From: Aidingimonas halophila
GTDB lineage: Bacteria; Pseudomonadota; Gammaproteobacteria; Pseudomonadales; Halomonadaceae
Direction of reading: 5' to 3'
NCBI RefSeq assembly: GCF_900106955.1
Contig: NZ_FNNI01000005.1
Span: 248,001-312,000, forward strand
DNA: 64,000 bases
A program made the translations under genes and the position numbers. Shown in pieces: positions 17,549 to 27,444 of the stretch. The notes beneath the pieces were generated by a model. That model ran no database searches and was not told where the DNA came from. It was given only the letters and a program-made list of their open reading frames with translations. How positions within the stretch are numbered: the first letter of the stretch is position 1; each line of letters opens with the position of its first letter.

Positions 17549-20500
17549 TCACGAGGGATCATACGACAGCACTGGGGAAAGCCAGCGTTCGAGTTCGGAA
17601 AGCGACATCTGTTTTCGCTCCGCCAGGACTTCGACCTGATCGCGACTGATCTTGCCGGTGGAGAAATACTTCGATTCCGGATGGGCGAAGTACCAACCCG
17701 ATACGGCGGCGGCAGGCCACATGGCATAGCTTTCCGTCAGCGACAAACCAGTGTGTTTCTCGGCATCGAGCAACTCGAACAGCTTGGTTTTCTCCGTATG
17801 ATCCGGGCAGGCCGGATAACCGGGTGCCGGGCGGATGCCTTGATATTTTTCGGCGATCAACGCCTCGTTGGGGAGCTCTTCATCGGGTACATAGCCCCAG
17901 AATTCCTTACGCACGCGTTCATGCATGTGTTCGGCAAAGGCCTCCGCGAGGCGGTCGGTCAACGCCTGGACCATGATGGCATTGTAATCATCACCATCGG
18001 CTTCGTAGCGTTTAGCCAATTCATGAACACCGTGTCCAGTCGTGACGGCGAACCCACCGATCCAATCGGGCTTGCCGGTTTCCTTGGGCGCTATGAAGTC
18101 GGCAAGGCTATAACAGATGCCATCGCGGTTCTTGGAGGTCTGCTGGCGAATATGACACAACCGTTCGATCACATCGGAGCGAGAATCGTCCGCATAGACC
18201 TCGATGACGTCGTCATCCACGCTGTTCGCCGGCCAGAAACCAATGACACCTCGTGCTTCGACCAGTTTTTCATCGATCAGCTTGCGCAACATGGTCTGGG
18301 CATCGTCGAAGAGACTGCGGGCCGCTTCACCAACTTTCTCGTCATCGAGAATCTTTGGATATTTGCCGGCCAGTTGCCAACTCATGAAGAACGGTGTCCA
18401 GTCGATTCGCTCGATCAGTGTCGAGAGGTCATAGTCATCAAAGCTTTTAACGCCAATGAATCCCGGCTCAGTGGGGGTGAAATCATCCCAGTCGGGCTGG
18501 AACTTGTTCTTGCGAGCATCTTCATAGCTGACGTCAGCCGCTTTCGGGCGACGCTTCGCATTGCGTTCACGCACCTTCTCGTATTCGTCACGAATCTCGG
18601 AGACGTAAGTGTCCTTGAGCTCGTCAGACAGCAGCCGTCCCGCCACACCGACAGCTCGGGATGCGTCAGTGACATAGATGACGGGATGATCGTATTGCGG
18701 CTCGATCTTGACGGCGGTGTGAGCTTTCGATGTTGTCGCACCACCGATCAACAAGGGCAACTCGAAGTCCTGACGCTTCATCTCCTTGGCGACATGCACC
18801 ATTTCGTCGAGCGAGGGAGTGATCAGGCCTGACAGACCGATAATGTCCGCCTTTTCTTCCTTGGCTGTCTGCAGGATCTTTTCACAGGGCACCATGACAC
18901 CCAGGTCGACGACATCGTAATTGTTACACTGAAGTACGACGCCGACGATATTCTTGCCGATGTCATGGACGTCGCCCTTGACGGTCGCCATGACGATCTT
19001 GCCCTTGGGCTTGGTATCGGCTGTCTTCTCGGCTTCGATATACGGGATCAAGAGGGCAACGGCCTGCTTCATGACGCGGGCGGATTTCACGACCTGCGGC
19101 AGAAACATCTTGCCTTCACCGAATAGATCGCCGACCACGTTCATGCCGTCCATCAAGGGCCCCTCGATGACTTCGATAGGGCGCTCGGCACGCTGTCTGG
19201 CCTCCTCGGTGTCATCCTCGATGTAGGCAGTAATGCCTTTGACCAGCGCATGTTCAATGCGCTTTTCCACTTCCCAACTGCGCCATTCGAGGTCTTCCTG
19301 CTTGTTGGCACTGCTGCCATCGCCTTTGTAGTTATCCGCAATCTCCAACAACCGTTCCGTCGAATCGTCGCGGCGATTGAGTACGACATCCTCGACAGCC
19401 TCGCGCAGTTCGTCAGGGAGGTCATCGTAGACGGCCAGCTGCCCCGCATTGACGATCCCCATGGTCATGCCGGCATGGACAGCATGATAGAGAAAGACGG
19501 AGTGAATGGCTTCGCGCACCGGGTTGTTGCCCCGGAACGAAAAGGAGACGTTGGATACGCCACCGGACACCATGGCATGGGGAAGGTTGTCGCGAATCCA
19601 CCGGGTTGCCTGGATGAAGTCCACAGCGTAGTTATTGTGCTCTTCGATCCCGGTCGCAATGGCGAAGATATTGGGATCGAAGATGATATCCTCGGCAGGA
19701 TAGTCGAGTTCATCGACGAGGATCCGGTAGGCGCGTTCACTGATTTCGGTCTTGCGTTCGAAGGTATCGGCCTGACCTTCCTCGTCGAAGGCCATGACGA
19801 CGATAGCGGCACCGAAACGTCGACAAGCCGTTGCCTGCTCACGAAAGGCGTCTTCGCCTTCCTTGAGCGAGATGGAGTTGACCACGGCCTTGCCCTGAAC
19901 ACATTTGAGGCCTGCCTGAACGATCTCCCACTTGGAAGAGTCGACCATGATCGGCACCCGCGAAATGTCAGGTTCACCGGCGATCAGCTTGAGAAAGCGC
20001 TCCATGGCTTCCTGGGACTCTAGCATCCCCTCGTCCATGTTGATGTCGATGATCTGGGCGCCGTTCTCGACCTGTTCCAGGGCCACCTCGAGTGCCGTGG
20101 TGTAGTCTTCTTCCTGGATCAGGCGCTTGAAGCGTGCCGAACCTGTCACATTGGTCCGTTCCCCGACGTTGACGAATAACGAGTCCCTGTCGATATTGAA
20201 CGGCTCCAGGCCCGATAGGCGACAGGCCTTGGGACGTTCGGGAACCTTGCGTGGCTCCATGTCACGGATGGATTCGGCAACCGCCCGGATGTGTTCCGGG
20301 GTACTGCCGCAACATCCACCCATGATGTTGACGAGCCCACTGGCGGCGAACTCGGACACGATACCCGCCATTTCATCAGGTGTCTGGTCGTATTCACCGA
20401 ACTCGTTGGGTAGACCAGCGTTGGGATGGGCAGAGACATGCGTGTCGGCCTTGTTCGAGAGCTCCTCGATATAGGGGCGCAATTCTTCAGCGCCCAGCGC

Positions 20501-21250
20501 GCAGTTCAAGCCGATAGAGAAGGGTTGAGCGTGACGTACGGAATTCCAGAAGGCTTCCGTGGTTTGTCCCGACAGTGTCCGGCCCGAGGCATCGGTGATG
20601 GTACCCGAAATCATCACAGGCACGCGTTGACCGTGCGCTTCGAACATTTCCTCGAGAGCGTAGATTGCCGCTTTGGCATTGAGGGTATCGAAGATGGTCT
20701 CTATCAGGAATAGATCGGTCCCGCCCTCGACGAGTGCTTCGGCGGCTTCACGGTAATTGTCACGTAGCTCGTCGAACGTGACGTTGCGCTTCGATGGATC
20801 GTTCACATCCGGGGAAATCGACGCCGTGCGACTGGTGGGACCGAGGACCCCGGTCACGTAACGGGGAATGCCGGTTTCTGCGGCTACTTCATCACACACT
20901 TCTCGGGCCAGACGAGCTGCTTCGCGATTGAGCTCGGGAACCAAAGACTCCATTTCATAGTCGGATTGGGACAAGCGGGTGCTGTTGAACGTGTTGCTTT
21001 CGATGATATCAGCGCCTGCTTCGAGATAATCCCGATGAATGCGCTTGACCAGATCCGGCTGTGTCAGTGAGAGGAGGTCGTTATTGCCCTTGAGCTGTCC
21101 AGGCCAGTCCTTGAAGCGCTCACCTCGAAATTCGTCTTCACTGAGGTCGGCGTTCTGGAGCATGGTGCCCATGCCGCCATCCAGAATCAGAATGCGCTCC
21201 GCCAGGCTTGCGTTCAGTTGGTCAGTTACAGGGGTAAAGGCAATAGCCAT
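17549..21250 (-). CDS. metH: Cobalamin-dependent methionine synthase
   Basis: MetH transfers a methyl group from methyltetrahydrofolate to homocysteine through methylcobalamin. The product is 1233 residues from the preferred start, close to E. coli MetH (1227). In order: homocysteine-binding domain with Zn site ([11 protein letters not shown] at about 305-320), folate-binding pterin domain (about 350-640), cap and B12-binding domain with the cobalt-ligand motif DVHDIGKN (about 755), and a C-terminal reactivation domain for AdoMet (about 900 on, with [12 protein letters not shown]). A GGGAG site supports ATG 21250 over an upstream in-frame ATG at 21274. I see no clear cobalamin riboswitch in the short upstream gap. 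Confidence 0.97.
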   Translation of the reverse strand: MAIAFTPVTDQLNASLAERILILDGGMGTMLQNADLSEDEFRGERFKDWPGQLKGNNDLLSLTQPDLVKRIHRDYLEAGADIIESNTFNSTRLSQSDYEMESLVPELNREAARLAREVCDEVAAETGIPRYVTGVLGPTSRTASISPDVNDPSKRNVTFDELRDNYREAAEALVEGGTDLFLIETIFDTLNAKAAIYALEEMFEAHGQRVPVMISGTITDASGRTLSGQTTEAFWNSVRHAQPFSIGLNCALGAEELRPYIEELSNKADTHVSAHPNAGLPNEFGEYDQTPDEMAGIVSEFAASGLVNIMGGCCGSTPEHIRAVAESIRDMEPRKVPERPKACRLSGLEPFNIDRDSLFVNVGERTNVTGSARFKRLIQEEDYTTALEVALEQVENGAQIIDINMDEGMLESQEAMERFLKLIAGEPDISRVPIMVDSSKWEIVQAGLKCVQGKAVVNSISLKEGEDAFREQATACRRFGAAIVVMAFDEEGQADTFERKTEISERAYRILVDELDYPAEDIIFDPNIFAIATGIEEHNNYAVDFIQATRWIRDNLPHAMVSGGVSNVSFSFRGNNPVREAIHSVFLYHAVHAGMTMGIVNAGQLAVYDDLPDELREAVEDVVLNRRDDSTERLLEIADNYKGDGSSANKQEDLEWRSWEVEKRIEHALVKGITAYIEDDTEEARQRAERPIEVIEGPLMDGMNVVGDLFGEGKMFLPQVVKSARVMKQAVALLIPYIEAEKTADTKPKGKIVMATVKGDVHDIGKNIVGVVLQCNNYDVVDLGVMVPCEKILQTAKEEKADIIGLSGLITPSLDEMVHVAKEMKRQDFELPLLIGGATTSKAHTAVKIEPQYDHPVIYVTDASRAVGVAGRLLSDELKDTYVSEIRDEYEKVRERNAKRRPKAADVSYEDARKNKFQPDWDDFTPTEPGFIGVKSFDDYDLSTLIERIDWTPFFMSWQLAGKYPKILDDEKVGEAARSLFDDAQTMLRKLIDEKLVEARGVIGFWPANSVDDDVIEVYADDSRSDVIERLCHIRQQTSKNRDGICYSLADFIAPKETGKPDWIGGFAVTTGHGVHELAKRYEADGDDYNAIMVQALTDRLAEAFAEHMHERVRKEFWGYVPDEELPNEALIAEKYQGIRPAPGYPACPDHTEKTKLFELLDAEKHTGLSLTESYAMWPAAAVSGWYFAHPESKYFSTGKISRDQVEVLAERKQMSLSELERWLSPVLSYDPS

Positions 21251-21444
21251 ATATAATGAATCTCCCGCATCCAAGTGCGTTTTCGTTGTGGTGTCGAAAA
21301 TGAGATAGCCAGGCCACTATATCAGAAACCACCAAGCCTATTCACATTCGCCATGCCTGAGTATTTCACTCGGGATTGTGTCAAGTTCGAATTTTCCTTA
21401 CCATTAAAGGCAAATTCGTTCTCAGCATTCAGGACCGTGTCATC

Positions 21445-22035
21445 ATGAGCGAGAGCATCCAGATTACCGATAGTGCCCAGGATTACCTGGCCGAACTGCT
21501 CGAGAAGCAGAATGTTGAGGGTATTGCGGTGCGTATCTTCATCACGCAGCCGGGAACTCCCTATGCCGAGACCTGTCTGGCCTATTGCCGACCGGGCGAG
21601 GAAGAGCCGACTGACGAAAAACTCGAGCTAGAGAAGATCAACGTCTTTATCGATCAGCACAGCATCCCGTTTCTGGAAGAAGCGGTGGTCGATTTCAACG
21701 CCGATCGCATGGGTGGCCAACTGACGATCAAGGCACCGAATGCCAAGATGCCCAAGGTCAACGCCGATAGTCCCATGGAAGATCGCGTCAACTACGTCCT
21801 GTTCAGCGAGATCAACCCGGGGCTGGCTTCCCACGGTGGGGAAGTGCGCCTGGTGCAGCTCACAGAGGATAACCTGGCCGTACTGCAATTCGGTGGCGGA
21901 TGCCAGGGCTGCGCCGCCGTCGATCTGACGCTCAAGGATGGGGTGGAGCGTACCTTGCTGGAGCGTATTCCCGAACTGGCTGGTATTCGTGATGTGACCG
22001 ATCATACCGATACCAGTCAAGCTTACTACCGTTAA
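21445..22035 (+). CDS. nfuA: Fe-S biogenesis protein NfuA
   Basis: NfuA carries and delivers [4Fe-4S] clusters to target enzymes under stress. The 196-residue protein has an N-terminal degenerate A-type-carrier domain (about 1-95, with CLAYC) and a C-terminal Nfu domain with the cluster-binding CxxC in [19 protein letters not shown]. The length matches E. coli NfuA (191). The ATG at 21445 is preceded by 69 in-frame bases without a good ribosome site. sufE follows on the same strand 21 bp later, so they likely form a small Fe-S operon. Confidence 0.95.
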   Translation: MSESIQITDSAQDYLAELLEKQNVEGIAVRIFITQPGTPYAETCLAYCRPGEEEPTDEKLELEKINVFIDQHSIPFLEEAVVDFNADRMGGQLTIKAPNAKMPKVNADSPMEDRVNYVLFSEINPGLASHGGEVRLVQLTEDNLAVLQFGGGCQGCAAVDLTLKDGVERTLLERIPELAGIRDVTDHTDTSQAYYR

Positions 22036-22056
22036 AGCACGTTATATCGATTGCTT

Positions 22057-22485
22057 ATGACATCGAGCCCGAGCCCGCAGGCAGCCCAGGAAGAGTTGGC
22101 GGATGAATTCGCCATGTTCGATAACTGGATGGATCGCTACCAGTACATCATCGATATGGGGCGGCAGCTACCGGAGTTCCCCGAAGAGTGGAAAGTCGAT
22201 GAGTTGAAGATCAAGGGATGCCAATCCAATGTCTGGATGCATCATCACTTCGATGGGGAACGCTTGCATTTCAGTGCGATTTCGGATGCCGCCATCGTAT
22301 CCGGCTTGATCGCGGTATTGATGCGTATCTATGACGGCCGCCAACCCACGGAAATCACAGCAACCGCTCCCCGCTTTCTCGAGGACCTAGGGCTCGATAA
22401 GCATCTCTCGCCAACACGCAGCAACGGCCTTCATGCCATGCTCGGCCGAATCTACGATATTGCCGAAGAAGAAGCGGCAGCTTAA
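22057..22485 (+). CDS. sufE: SufE-family sulfur acceptor protein
   Basis: SufE accepts persulfide sulfur from a cysteine desulfurase and passes it on for Fe-S assembly. The product is 142 residues and has the family core: WMDRYQYIIDMGRQLPEFP, VDELKIKGCQSNVW (the active Cys in KGCQS) and SAISDAAIVSGLIAVLMRIYDG. It could equally be the CsdE paralogue, since no sufS/csdA gene is beside it to decide. ATG 22057 is preferred over a TTG six bases upstream; neither has a strong ribosome site. It directly follows nfuA. Confidence 0.9.
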   Translation: MTSSPSPQAAQEELADEFAMFDNWMDRYQYIIDMGRQLPEFPEEWKVDELKIKGCQSNVWMHHHFDGERLHFSAISDAAIVSGLIAVLMRIYDGRQPTEITATAPRFLEDLGLDKHLSPTRSNGLHAMLGRIYDIAEEEAAA

Positions 22486-22517
22486 GAGGGTGGGATAACA
22501 CACGAATTCCGTGCCAC

Positions 22518-22811
22518 CTATCTCGATTCTCGATGCTGTGTTCCCGATCGGTCTGTCGACGATGCATGGTGATGTTCGGGGACGGGATCAATACCCCCAG
22601 GATGCCAGGGATGGCATTTCCCGACGCGCTTCAGAGCCAACCAGCCTCCTTTGACAGGCCCGAACGACTGTATTGCTTCGACGGCATATTGAGAACAGCT
22701 TGGCCAGAAGCGACAACGTGGGCCGAGAAGGGGGCTGATCAGATATTGGTATCCTCTGATCAATGCGATCAACGGCCAGGCAAGCAGTTTTTTTGGCCAA
22801 TGGCATGTCAT
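22518..22811 (-). CDS. yidD: Membrane protein insertion efficiency factor YidD
   Basis: This is a small 97-residue protein with an amphipathic N-terminal helix ([22 protein letters not shown]) followed by the YidD signature [15 protein letters not shown] and [13 protein letters not shown]. YidD assists membrane protein insertion by YidC at the inner membrane. It normally sits between rnpA and yidC near the origin; here it is attached to hisI and zur. The start overlaps the hisI stop by 4 bp (ATGA). A second standard copy elsewhere cannot be excluded. Confidence 0.92.
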   Translation of the reverse strand: MTCHWPKKLLAWPLIALIRGYQYLISPLLGPRCRFWPSCSQYAVEAIQSFGPVKGGWLALKRVGKCHPWHPGGIDPVPEHHHASSTDRSGTQHRESR

Positions 22812-23257
22812 GGCTTGTTCGTGTATAGCGTCTTGGGATCAATAAGCGGTGCCTGATCCACCCAGGCTTTGTTCTGTTCCAGTCGCACATAGAAACAACT
22901 TCGCCTCCCCGTGTGGCAAGCCGGTCCTTCCTGGTCGACCTGGAGCAGCAGGGTGTCACCATCACAATCGAGGTTCATGGCCTTGAGTTTCTGAACCTGT
23001 CCGGAAGACTCTCCCTTGCGCCAGAGCGTTGATCGCGAACGGGACCAGTAGCAAACCCGATGGCTTTGCAATGTTTTTTCCAGGGCCTCGCGGTTCATCC
23101 AGGCCATCATCAGGACTTCACCACTGTCGTACTGTTGCGCGATGGCCGGAATCAGACCATCGGCATTCCAGCGAATGGCATTCAGAACCTCGTCCTTGTC
23201 AGGCTCGAAGTGACTGTCCGACGGCTCGAGATGTTGGAATAGCTGACTCATGGGCAC
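22808..23257 (-). CDS. hisI: Phosphoribosyl-AMP cyclohydrolase
   Basis: HisI opens the adenine ring of PR-AMP in histidine synthesis, a zinc-dependent step. The product is 149 residues. Motifs are [21 protein letters not shown], the [19 protein letters not shown] loop, and the metal site DCDGD...[12 protein letters not shown] with all three expected cysteines. It is a stand-alone HisI with no HisE fusion or other his gene nearby. It lies 23 bp downstream of a zinc-uptake-type regulator and overlaps yidD, so it may be a zinc-regulated paralogue (inference). An alternative start is Met3 (23251). Confidence 0.93.
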   Translation of the reverse strand: MPMSQLFQHLEPSDSHFEPDKDEVLNAIRWNADGLIPAIAQQYDSGEVLMMAWMNREALEKTLQSHRVCYWSRSRSTLWRKGESSGQVQKLKAMNLDCDGDTLLLQVDQEGPACHTGRRSCFYVRLEQNKAWVDQAPLIDPKTLYTNKP

Positions 23258-23280
23258 ACCCTATGGGTTCGGAAAAGACA

Positions 23281-23721
23281 TCAAGAAGCGCAGCAATGGC
23301 CACAAAGCCCTAAAAGTTCGATGGTCTGGCGTTCGATGGCAAATCCAAGCGTACGTGCTCGTTCTCCAAGTAAGGTATTGACGTCATCAAGATGCAACTC
23401 CTCGACACGACCGCACGAACGGCAAATCAACAATTGAAAGCCATGCACATGTTCCGGGCAAGGGCAGGCAACATAGGCATTCAGGGACTCGATGCGGTGT
23501 ACGAGCCCCTGTTCGATCAGGAAGTCCAGTGCACGGTAAACGGTAGGCGGTCTCGCCGCTTCATGCTCGGTGGCTAGCTTGTCCAGCAACTCATATGCCT
23601 TGAGCCCACCACTCGCCGTTGCAATCATTTCCAGCACCCGTCGCCGTATCGGTGTGAAACGGACGCCTCGATTATGGCATTGGCGTTCAGCTTGCTGTAT
23701 TAAAAGGGTCGTATCGGCCAT
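23281..23721 (-). CDS. zur: Fur-family regulator, Zur-like zinc uptake repressor
   Basis: The product is 146 residues with a Fur-type winged helix (about 15-85; VRFTPIRRRVLEMIATASGGLKAYELLDKL, PTVYRALDFLIEQGLVHRIESLNAYVAC) and a dimerisation domain with HVHGFQLLICRSCGRVEEL. A second Cys pair at the C-terminus (LCGHCC) completes the structural zinc site. The spacing and sequence look like Zur more than Fur or PerR. Zur represses zinc uptake genes when zinc is plentiful; no znuABC is in the window. It heads the zur-hisI-yidD operon. I could not find a convincing Zur box upstream. Confidence 0.85.
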   Translation of the reverse strand: MADTTLLIQQAERQCHNRGVRFTPIRRRVLEMIATASGGLKAYELLDKLATEHEAARPPTVYRALDFLIEQGLVHRIESLNAYVACPCPEHVHGFQLLICRSCGRVEELHLDDVNTLLGERARTLGFAIERQTIELLGLCGHCCAS

Positions 23722-23776
23722 GGAGTGCCTGGATTCATCGAATGTACCGGCCCTATTCTACGTGGCCAACACGTTA

Positions 23777-24781
23777 TCAGCCAGCCGATACCGATGCCTG
23801 ATGAGAGATATCGCTCTGGACCGGGGGGAGTTCTCCCTGGCGTGCAAAGTGATGTTGAGAAAAGGCGACACGCGTTTCGACATCCGCCCCTGCAGACTGT
23901 TGTTCGATTAAATCGAGGCGAGGGCGCAGTCCTTCACCATTGGCCATTTGAATGGCCAGACCTGGGCGGGCATTGAGCTCAAGCAGCATGGGGCCATGGT
24001 GGCGATCCAGCACCATATCTGTCCCCAGATAACCAAGGCCGGTCATTTCATAGCAGCGAGCGGCGAGACGAAGCAATGTGTCCCAGCCAGGAATTCTTAG
24101 GCTGGCAAGTTCATGGCCGGTGTCGGGGTGATCGTTTCGTGTACGATCGAACTGTACTCCGCGAAGCGCCGTGCCGGTTGCAATATCCAAACCGACGCCG
24201 ACAGCTCCCTGATGAAGGTTGGCCTTGCCATCCGAGGCAGCGGTCGAGAGGCGCATCATCGCCATGACCGGGTACCCCTGGAAGATAATGACACGGATAT
24301 CGGGGACACCTTCGTATGTGTATTCCGATAAGGATTCGTCGAAATTTATCAAGGCTTCGACGACAGCGACATCCGGGGACCCACCCAATGAATAAAGCCC
24401 GGACAGGATATTGGAGACATGCCTTTCCAGCGCCTCTCGACCGAGACGTGTACCACTGGGCTTGATGTAAGCCTCGTTGTTGACGTGCTCGATGACCAGA
24501 ATGCCTTTGCCACCACTTCCTTTGGCCGGTTTGATGGCAAAACCGGCATGTCCTTGAACGATACGACTGATGTGCTTGACGTCAAACTGCGTTTCGATGG
24601 TGCCGATCAACGCTGGTGTCGTGATCCCATGTTCGCGGGCCAGTAGCTTGGTCTTGAGTTTATCGTCGACCAAAGGGTACAGACGGCGGTTATTGTAGCG
24701 GCCGATATAACGGATATTCCGCCGGTTCATACCGATGATGCCTTTTCCTGACAGCTTCCCGGGTGTGGTCCAGTTGACCAT
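23777..24781 (-). CDS. ATP-grasp ligase, alpha-L-glutamate ligase-like (RimK-related)
   Basis: The product is 334 residues. It starts with GIIGMNRRNIRYIGRYNNRRLYPLVDDKLKTKLLAREHGI, the hallmark of the RimK-related ligase-like family, and has an ATP-grasp core: GFAIKPAKGSGGKGILVI (nucleotide loop), VPDIRVIIFQGYPVMAMMR and DMVLDRHHGPMLLELNARPGL (metal-binding E and N). ATP-grasp enzymes join a carboxylate to an amine or thiol. The substrate is unknown; peptide or amino-acid ligation is predicted from the fold. It is the last gene of a conserved trio, starting 4 bp after the 7TM gene. Confidence 0.87.
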   Translation of the reverse strand: MVNWTTPGKLSGKGIIGMNRRNIRYIGRYNNRRLYPLVDDKLKTKLLAREHGITTPALIGTIETQFDVKHISRIVQGHAGFAIKPAKGSGGKGILVIEHVNNEAYIKPSGTRLGREALERHVSNILSGLYSLGGSPDVAVVEALINFDESLSEYTYEGVPDIRVIIFQGYPVMAMMRLSTAASDGKANLHQGAVGVGLDIATGTALRGVQFDRTRNDHPDTGHELASLRIPGWDTLLRLAARCYEMTGLGYLGTDMVLDRHHGPMLLELNARPGLAIQMANGEGLRPRLDLIEQQSAGADVETRVAFSQHHFARQGELPPVQSDISHQASVSAG

Positions 24782-24785
24782 GCCG

Positions 24786-26291
24786 TCAGTCCTCCGTTAC
24801 CGGCTTGAAACGACGCAATTCCAGCAATCGATAGCCTGTGTAGTTGCCCAGCAGCAAGATCAATGCCATCAGTATCAGTTGCACACCGAGGAAGTTGAAG
24901 GTGATGTGACGCACCCAGGGATTGTTCATCGCCAGATAGGCGAGAATTGCGGTCACAAGACTGCCTCCCCCTTGAATGAGCACCTCTTTGGGGCCTTCTT
25001 CTTCCCACAGGATCGACATTCTTTCGATGGTCCAGGCCAGAATGATCATTGGGAAGAAAGTGATGGTGAGCCCCGCATTGAGCCCGAATCGGTATGAGAG
25101 TACCGAAAACACTGAAATGATGGCGATGACGGTGATGATAACGGCGGAGACGCGCGCCACGAGTAACAGGTTGAGGTAGGACAGATAGTTGCGAATGACC
25201 AGGCCTACTGCAACCACCAGCAGAAAACCGATGAGCCCCGTCAACAACGACGTCTGTATGAAGGCGAGGGCGATAAGCACTGGCATGAAGGTGCCCGATG
25301 TCTTGATGCCGACGAGAACGCGCAAGAAGACGACGACCAATGCGCCGATAGGGATCAGGAGTATTGTCTGGAAAAGCGCCTGTTCTTCCAGTGGCAAGCT
25401 ATGAATGGAGAAATTGAGCAGCGTATCGGTAGACAGCTGATTACGGACAGCCGCTGCAGCCGGCTGATTTTGCCGGATCATCGAGAAGTTGATATCGGAG
25501 TTGGTTCCACCTTCAACCTCGAGAACGGCTTCTCCGCTGGTCTCCCACAAGAGCAGATTTTTCGGCCAGCCCTGTTCTCCGGTTCTAGGATTGAATAGGG
25601 CCCATTGGTCATCATCGAAGACCTGAAGCCAGGTGGTCAACTTCTGCCGCCGTCGGCCATCCTCGAGCAGTAGACCGCTGACTGTTCGTGCATGGACACC
25701 TGCCTCGTTCAAGAGACGCACCAGTAGCGGACCACGATCGAATTCATTCAAGAGCAGGCGCGCGTTTTCACCCTGTCGGTCACCGGTAAACTCACGTATC
25801 AACTCCCGGGTGAATGTGTAGGGATCGGCGGATCGCTGGTATGCGCGATCGATGATCTCCTCGGCAGCCGTATCGAAAGGGCGCTCCCAGACGATATTCT
25901 CGGGCAGCTCGGGCGCTGTAGCCTCGGAAGACCGAGAGTCGGGTGCCTCCAGCAACTGTACGGAGTAATATAGCCGCTGGGTATCGCTGGCTTCCCGAAC
26001 CGACCATTCGGCTCGCCTGCCGTTGTTCTCTTCAAGGAACGAGAGACCATAGCCTGACGATGCCGTGTTCTCCGTCAAGACACGATAGCCTTGCTGATTG
26101 GAAGGTAACGCCATATTAACAACTGCGGGGCCATCGTCGGCATCGAAACTCACCTGGGCTTCGACCTCCCAGACCTGTCGCGTTTCGTCAGGTGTCCAGG
26201 GAACATCGAATTGCACATGCCGATGGATGGTCATGGCAATGCCCGCAACCAGAAGGATCCCGATAAGAAAATAGAAGGGCAGACGTGACAT
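24786..26291 (-). CDS. Inactive transglutaminase-like domain fused to 7 transmembrane helices
   Basis: The 501-residue product has an N-terminal membrane anchor (about 5-22) and a periplasmic region to about 270. The later part of that region (about 145-245; LLVRLLNEAGVHARTVSGLL, then TTWLQVFDDDQWALFNPRTGEQG) resembles a transglutaminase core that has lost the Cys and His of the catalytic triad (Thr in the His position). About seven hydrophobic helices follow from about 290 to 490, ending in a short RRF tail. The family is described as inactive transglutaminase fused to 7TM. It should bind a peptide or ligand outside and signal or anchor inside (inference). It is the middle gene of the trio. 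Confidence 0.85.
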   Translation of the reverse strand: MSRLPFYFLIGILLVAGIAMTIHRHVQFDVPWTPDETRQVWEVEAQVSFDADDGPAVVNMALPSNQQGYRVLTENTASSGYGLSFLEENNGRRAEWSVREASDTQRLYYSVQLLEAPDSRSSEATAPELPENIVWERPFDTAAEEIIDRAYQRSADPYTFTRELIREFTGDRQGENARLLLNEFDRGPLLVRLLNEAGVHARTVSGLLLEDGRRRQKLTTWLQVFDDDQWALFNPRTGEQGWPKNLLLWETSGEAVLEVEGGTNSDINFSMIRQNQPAAAAVRNQLSTDTLLNFSIHSLPLEEQALFQTILLIPIGALVVVFLRVLVGIKTSGTFMPVLIALAFIQTSLLTGLIGFLLVVAVGLVIRNYLSYLNLLLVARVSAVIITVIAIISVFSVLSYRFGLNAGLTITFFPMIILAWTIERMSILWEEEGPKEVLIQGGGSLVTAILAYLAMNNPWVRHITFNFLGVQLILMALILLLGNYTGYRLLELRRFKPVTED

Positions 26292-26319
26292 GGAGGATCC
26301 TTGTCGTTAATCCGGTTGG

Positions 26320-27192
26320 TTATTCGTTTTCTGCGACATCGTCATCTCGAGCCTCATCCTCTTCCGCTTGGTCAGCGGATTCCCCACCGGGAAACTCGGG
26401 ACGTTCATAACGATACTTCTCGGCTACATCGACAATTGCGATATCCATCAGGAAGCGCCTTCCCAACAGGACCGGGAAACTCATGTCCTCACGGTCGCTC
26501 AGAGAGAATTCGACATGTTCGCGAATAGGCCCCAGTGTCATCAAGAGGCTGATAACCGGCCGGGTTTCTGTTCCTGACGCCTGCAATATACGGACTTGTC
26601 TCTCCACCGGGGCCTCGATCCATTCATCGCGAACGCTTTCGACGACAGCGGCATCATCATCAAGAGCCAGCTTGAAACGCACCCAATCTTCACCGTCGCG
26701 CTCAAAGGAAGTGATATCCCGAGCGGAAAGCGAGGCCGTATCGGCGCCGGAATCGACTCTTGCCTTGAGATAAGTGCCGACATCGGGGAAACCGACCCAT
26801 TCGCTGCGTCCCAGAACCTGTTTGTTGCGATAGCTATCACTGTCATCGTCGATATCACAAAGCGAGGGAGGCACTTCGGGATTACCGCCGAGAAAATTGA
26901 TATCGCTCCGGAGACGACGTAGCAGACTGCCGATTTCACGAACATCCGAGGTGAGTGTCAGGGTGTCGTTACGTAAGGCTTCGCTGGCATCACGGCTGAC
27001 TTCACATTGGCTGGACATGGTTTGTTCCAGTTCCGCCATGCGTGAGTCGAACATTTCAGGCGTCACTGTCGGTTCAGGCTCTTCCTGATCCCATGGCAGG
27101 GTCGTACATCCCGTCAATAGCGCTGCCGGTATGATCCAGAGGAGAAGACATGCCGGTAATCGAAATGTTGCACGAGGGGAAGTCCGTTGCAT
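26320..27192 (-). CDS. Retropepsin-like (RimB/'ATP-dependent zinc protease' family) lipoprotein
   Basis: The product is 290 residues. A signal peptide with lipobox (ALLTGC, Cys29) predicts a lipoprotein; a coiled segment follows (about 45-100), then a retropepsin-type domain at about 125-270 with the catalytic motif VDSGADTASL and the closing FPVLLGRRFL flap/strand pattern. The last 25 residues are highly acidic. The family is often annotated as ATP-dependent zinc protease, but the DSGA motif marks an aspartyl-protease fold. It is the first gene of the trio, with 28 bp to the next gene. The substrate is unknown. Confidence 0.85.
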   Translation of the reverse strand: MQRTSPRATFRLPACLLLWIIPAALLTGCTTLPWDQEEPEPTVTPEMFDSRMAELEQTMSSQCEVSRDASEALRNDTLTLTSDVREIGSLLRRLRSDINFLGGNPEVPPSLCDIDDDSDSYRNKQVLGRSEWVGFPDVGTYLKARVDSGADTASLSARDITSFERDGEDWVRFKLALDDDAAVVESVRDEWIEAPVERQVRILQASGTETRPVISLLMTLGPIREHVEFSLSDREDMSFPVLLGRRFLMDIAIVDVAEKYRYERPEFPGGESADQAEEDEARDDDVAENE

Positions 27193-27247
27193 GAGGGCGG
27201 AGGTCCTTTGCGGAAACGCGAACAGGAAAATGATTGAAGGTTAAGGA

Positions 27248-27277
27248 ATCATAAAGACTTGAAAGCTAGACTTCCAA
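27248..27277 (-). promoter_or_regulatory. Candidate promoter of the retropepsin-7TM-ligase operon
   Basis: On the minus strand, TTGGAA (27272-27277) and TATGAT (27248-27253) are spaced 18 bp apart, about 56 bp upstream of the retropepsin start codon, within an AT-rich island. The -35 is weak, so this is tentative. Confidence 0.35.
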
Positions 27278-27296
27278 TTTTCCAGGTTTAATTTAA

Positions 27297-27312
27297 CATA
27301 ATATACATTATG
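27297..27312. promoter_or_regulatory. Perfect inverted repeat CATAAT-N4-ATTATG
   Basis: Arms 27297-27302 and 27307-27312 form a dyad around ATAC. It sits about 20 bp upstream of the candidate promoter of the retropepsin operon, a typical place for a regulator to bind. The binding protein is unknown. Confidence 0.4.
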
Positions 27313-27392
27313 CGAAATATTGGCCATGAATCATATCTTGCCACTGCAATCCGTGCTGTGTTCATCGTCTAAGGATTATCTCTCTGTGACAT

Positions 27393-27428
27393 ATGACGCC
27401 CCTGGCGGCATTGATCTCGGGGCGTCAT
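27393..27428 (-). terminator. Probable terminator after ectC
   Basis: The 10-bp perfect stem ATGACGCCCC/GGGGCGTCAT (27393-27402 with 27419-27428) with a 16-nt loop begins 16 bp past the ectC stop. On the minus strand it is followed by an AT-containing but not U-rich stretch. Confidence 0.6.
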
Positions 27429-27444
27429 GGGTTCGGTGTCAGCG

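Noticed and set aside
17513-18832. A 439-codon open frame antisense to metH, and many similar long frames opposite real genes.
   Set aside because: It lacks any recognisable domain, lies wholly opposite the strongly supported metH gene, and is expected from codon bias in GC-rich DNA.
21251-21444. A cobalamin or SAM riboswitch before metH.
   Set aside because: The gap is short and shows neither conserved riboswitch core sequences nor long stem structure by eye.
23722-23776. A Zur operator upstream of zur.
   Set aside because: I could not find a convincing TTATAA-type dyad in the short gap; only a weak GTTATC element.
24786-26291. Calling the 7TM protein an active transglutaminase or protease.
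   Set aside because: The Cys and His positions of the catalytic triad are not conserved, so it is best treated as inactive.
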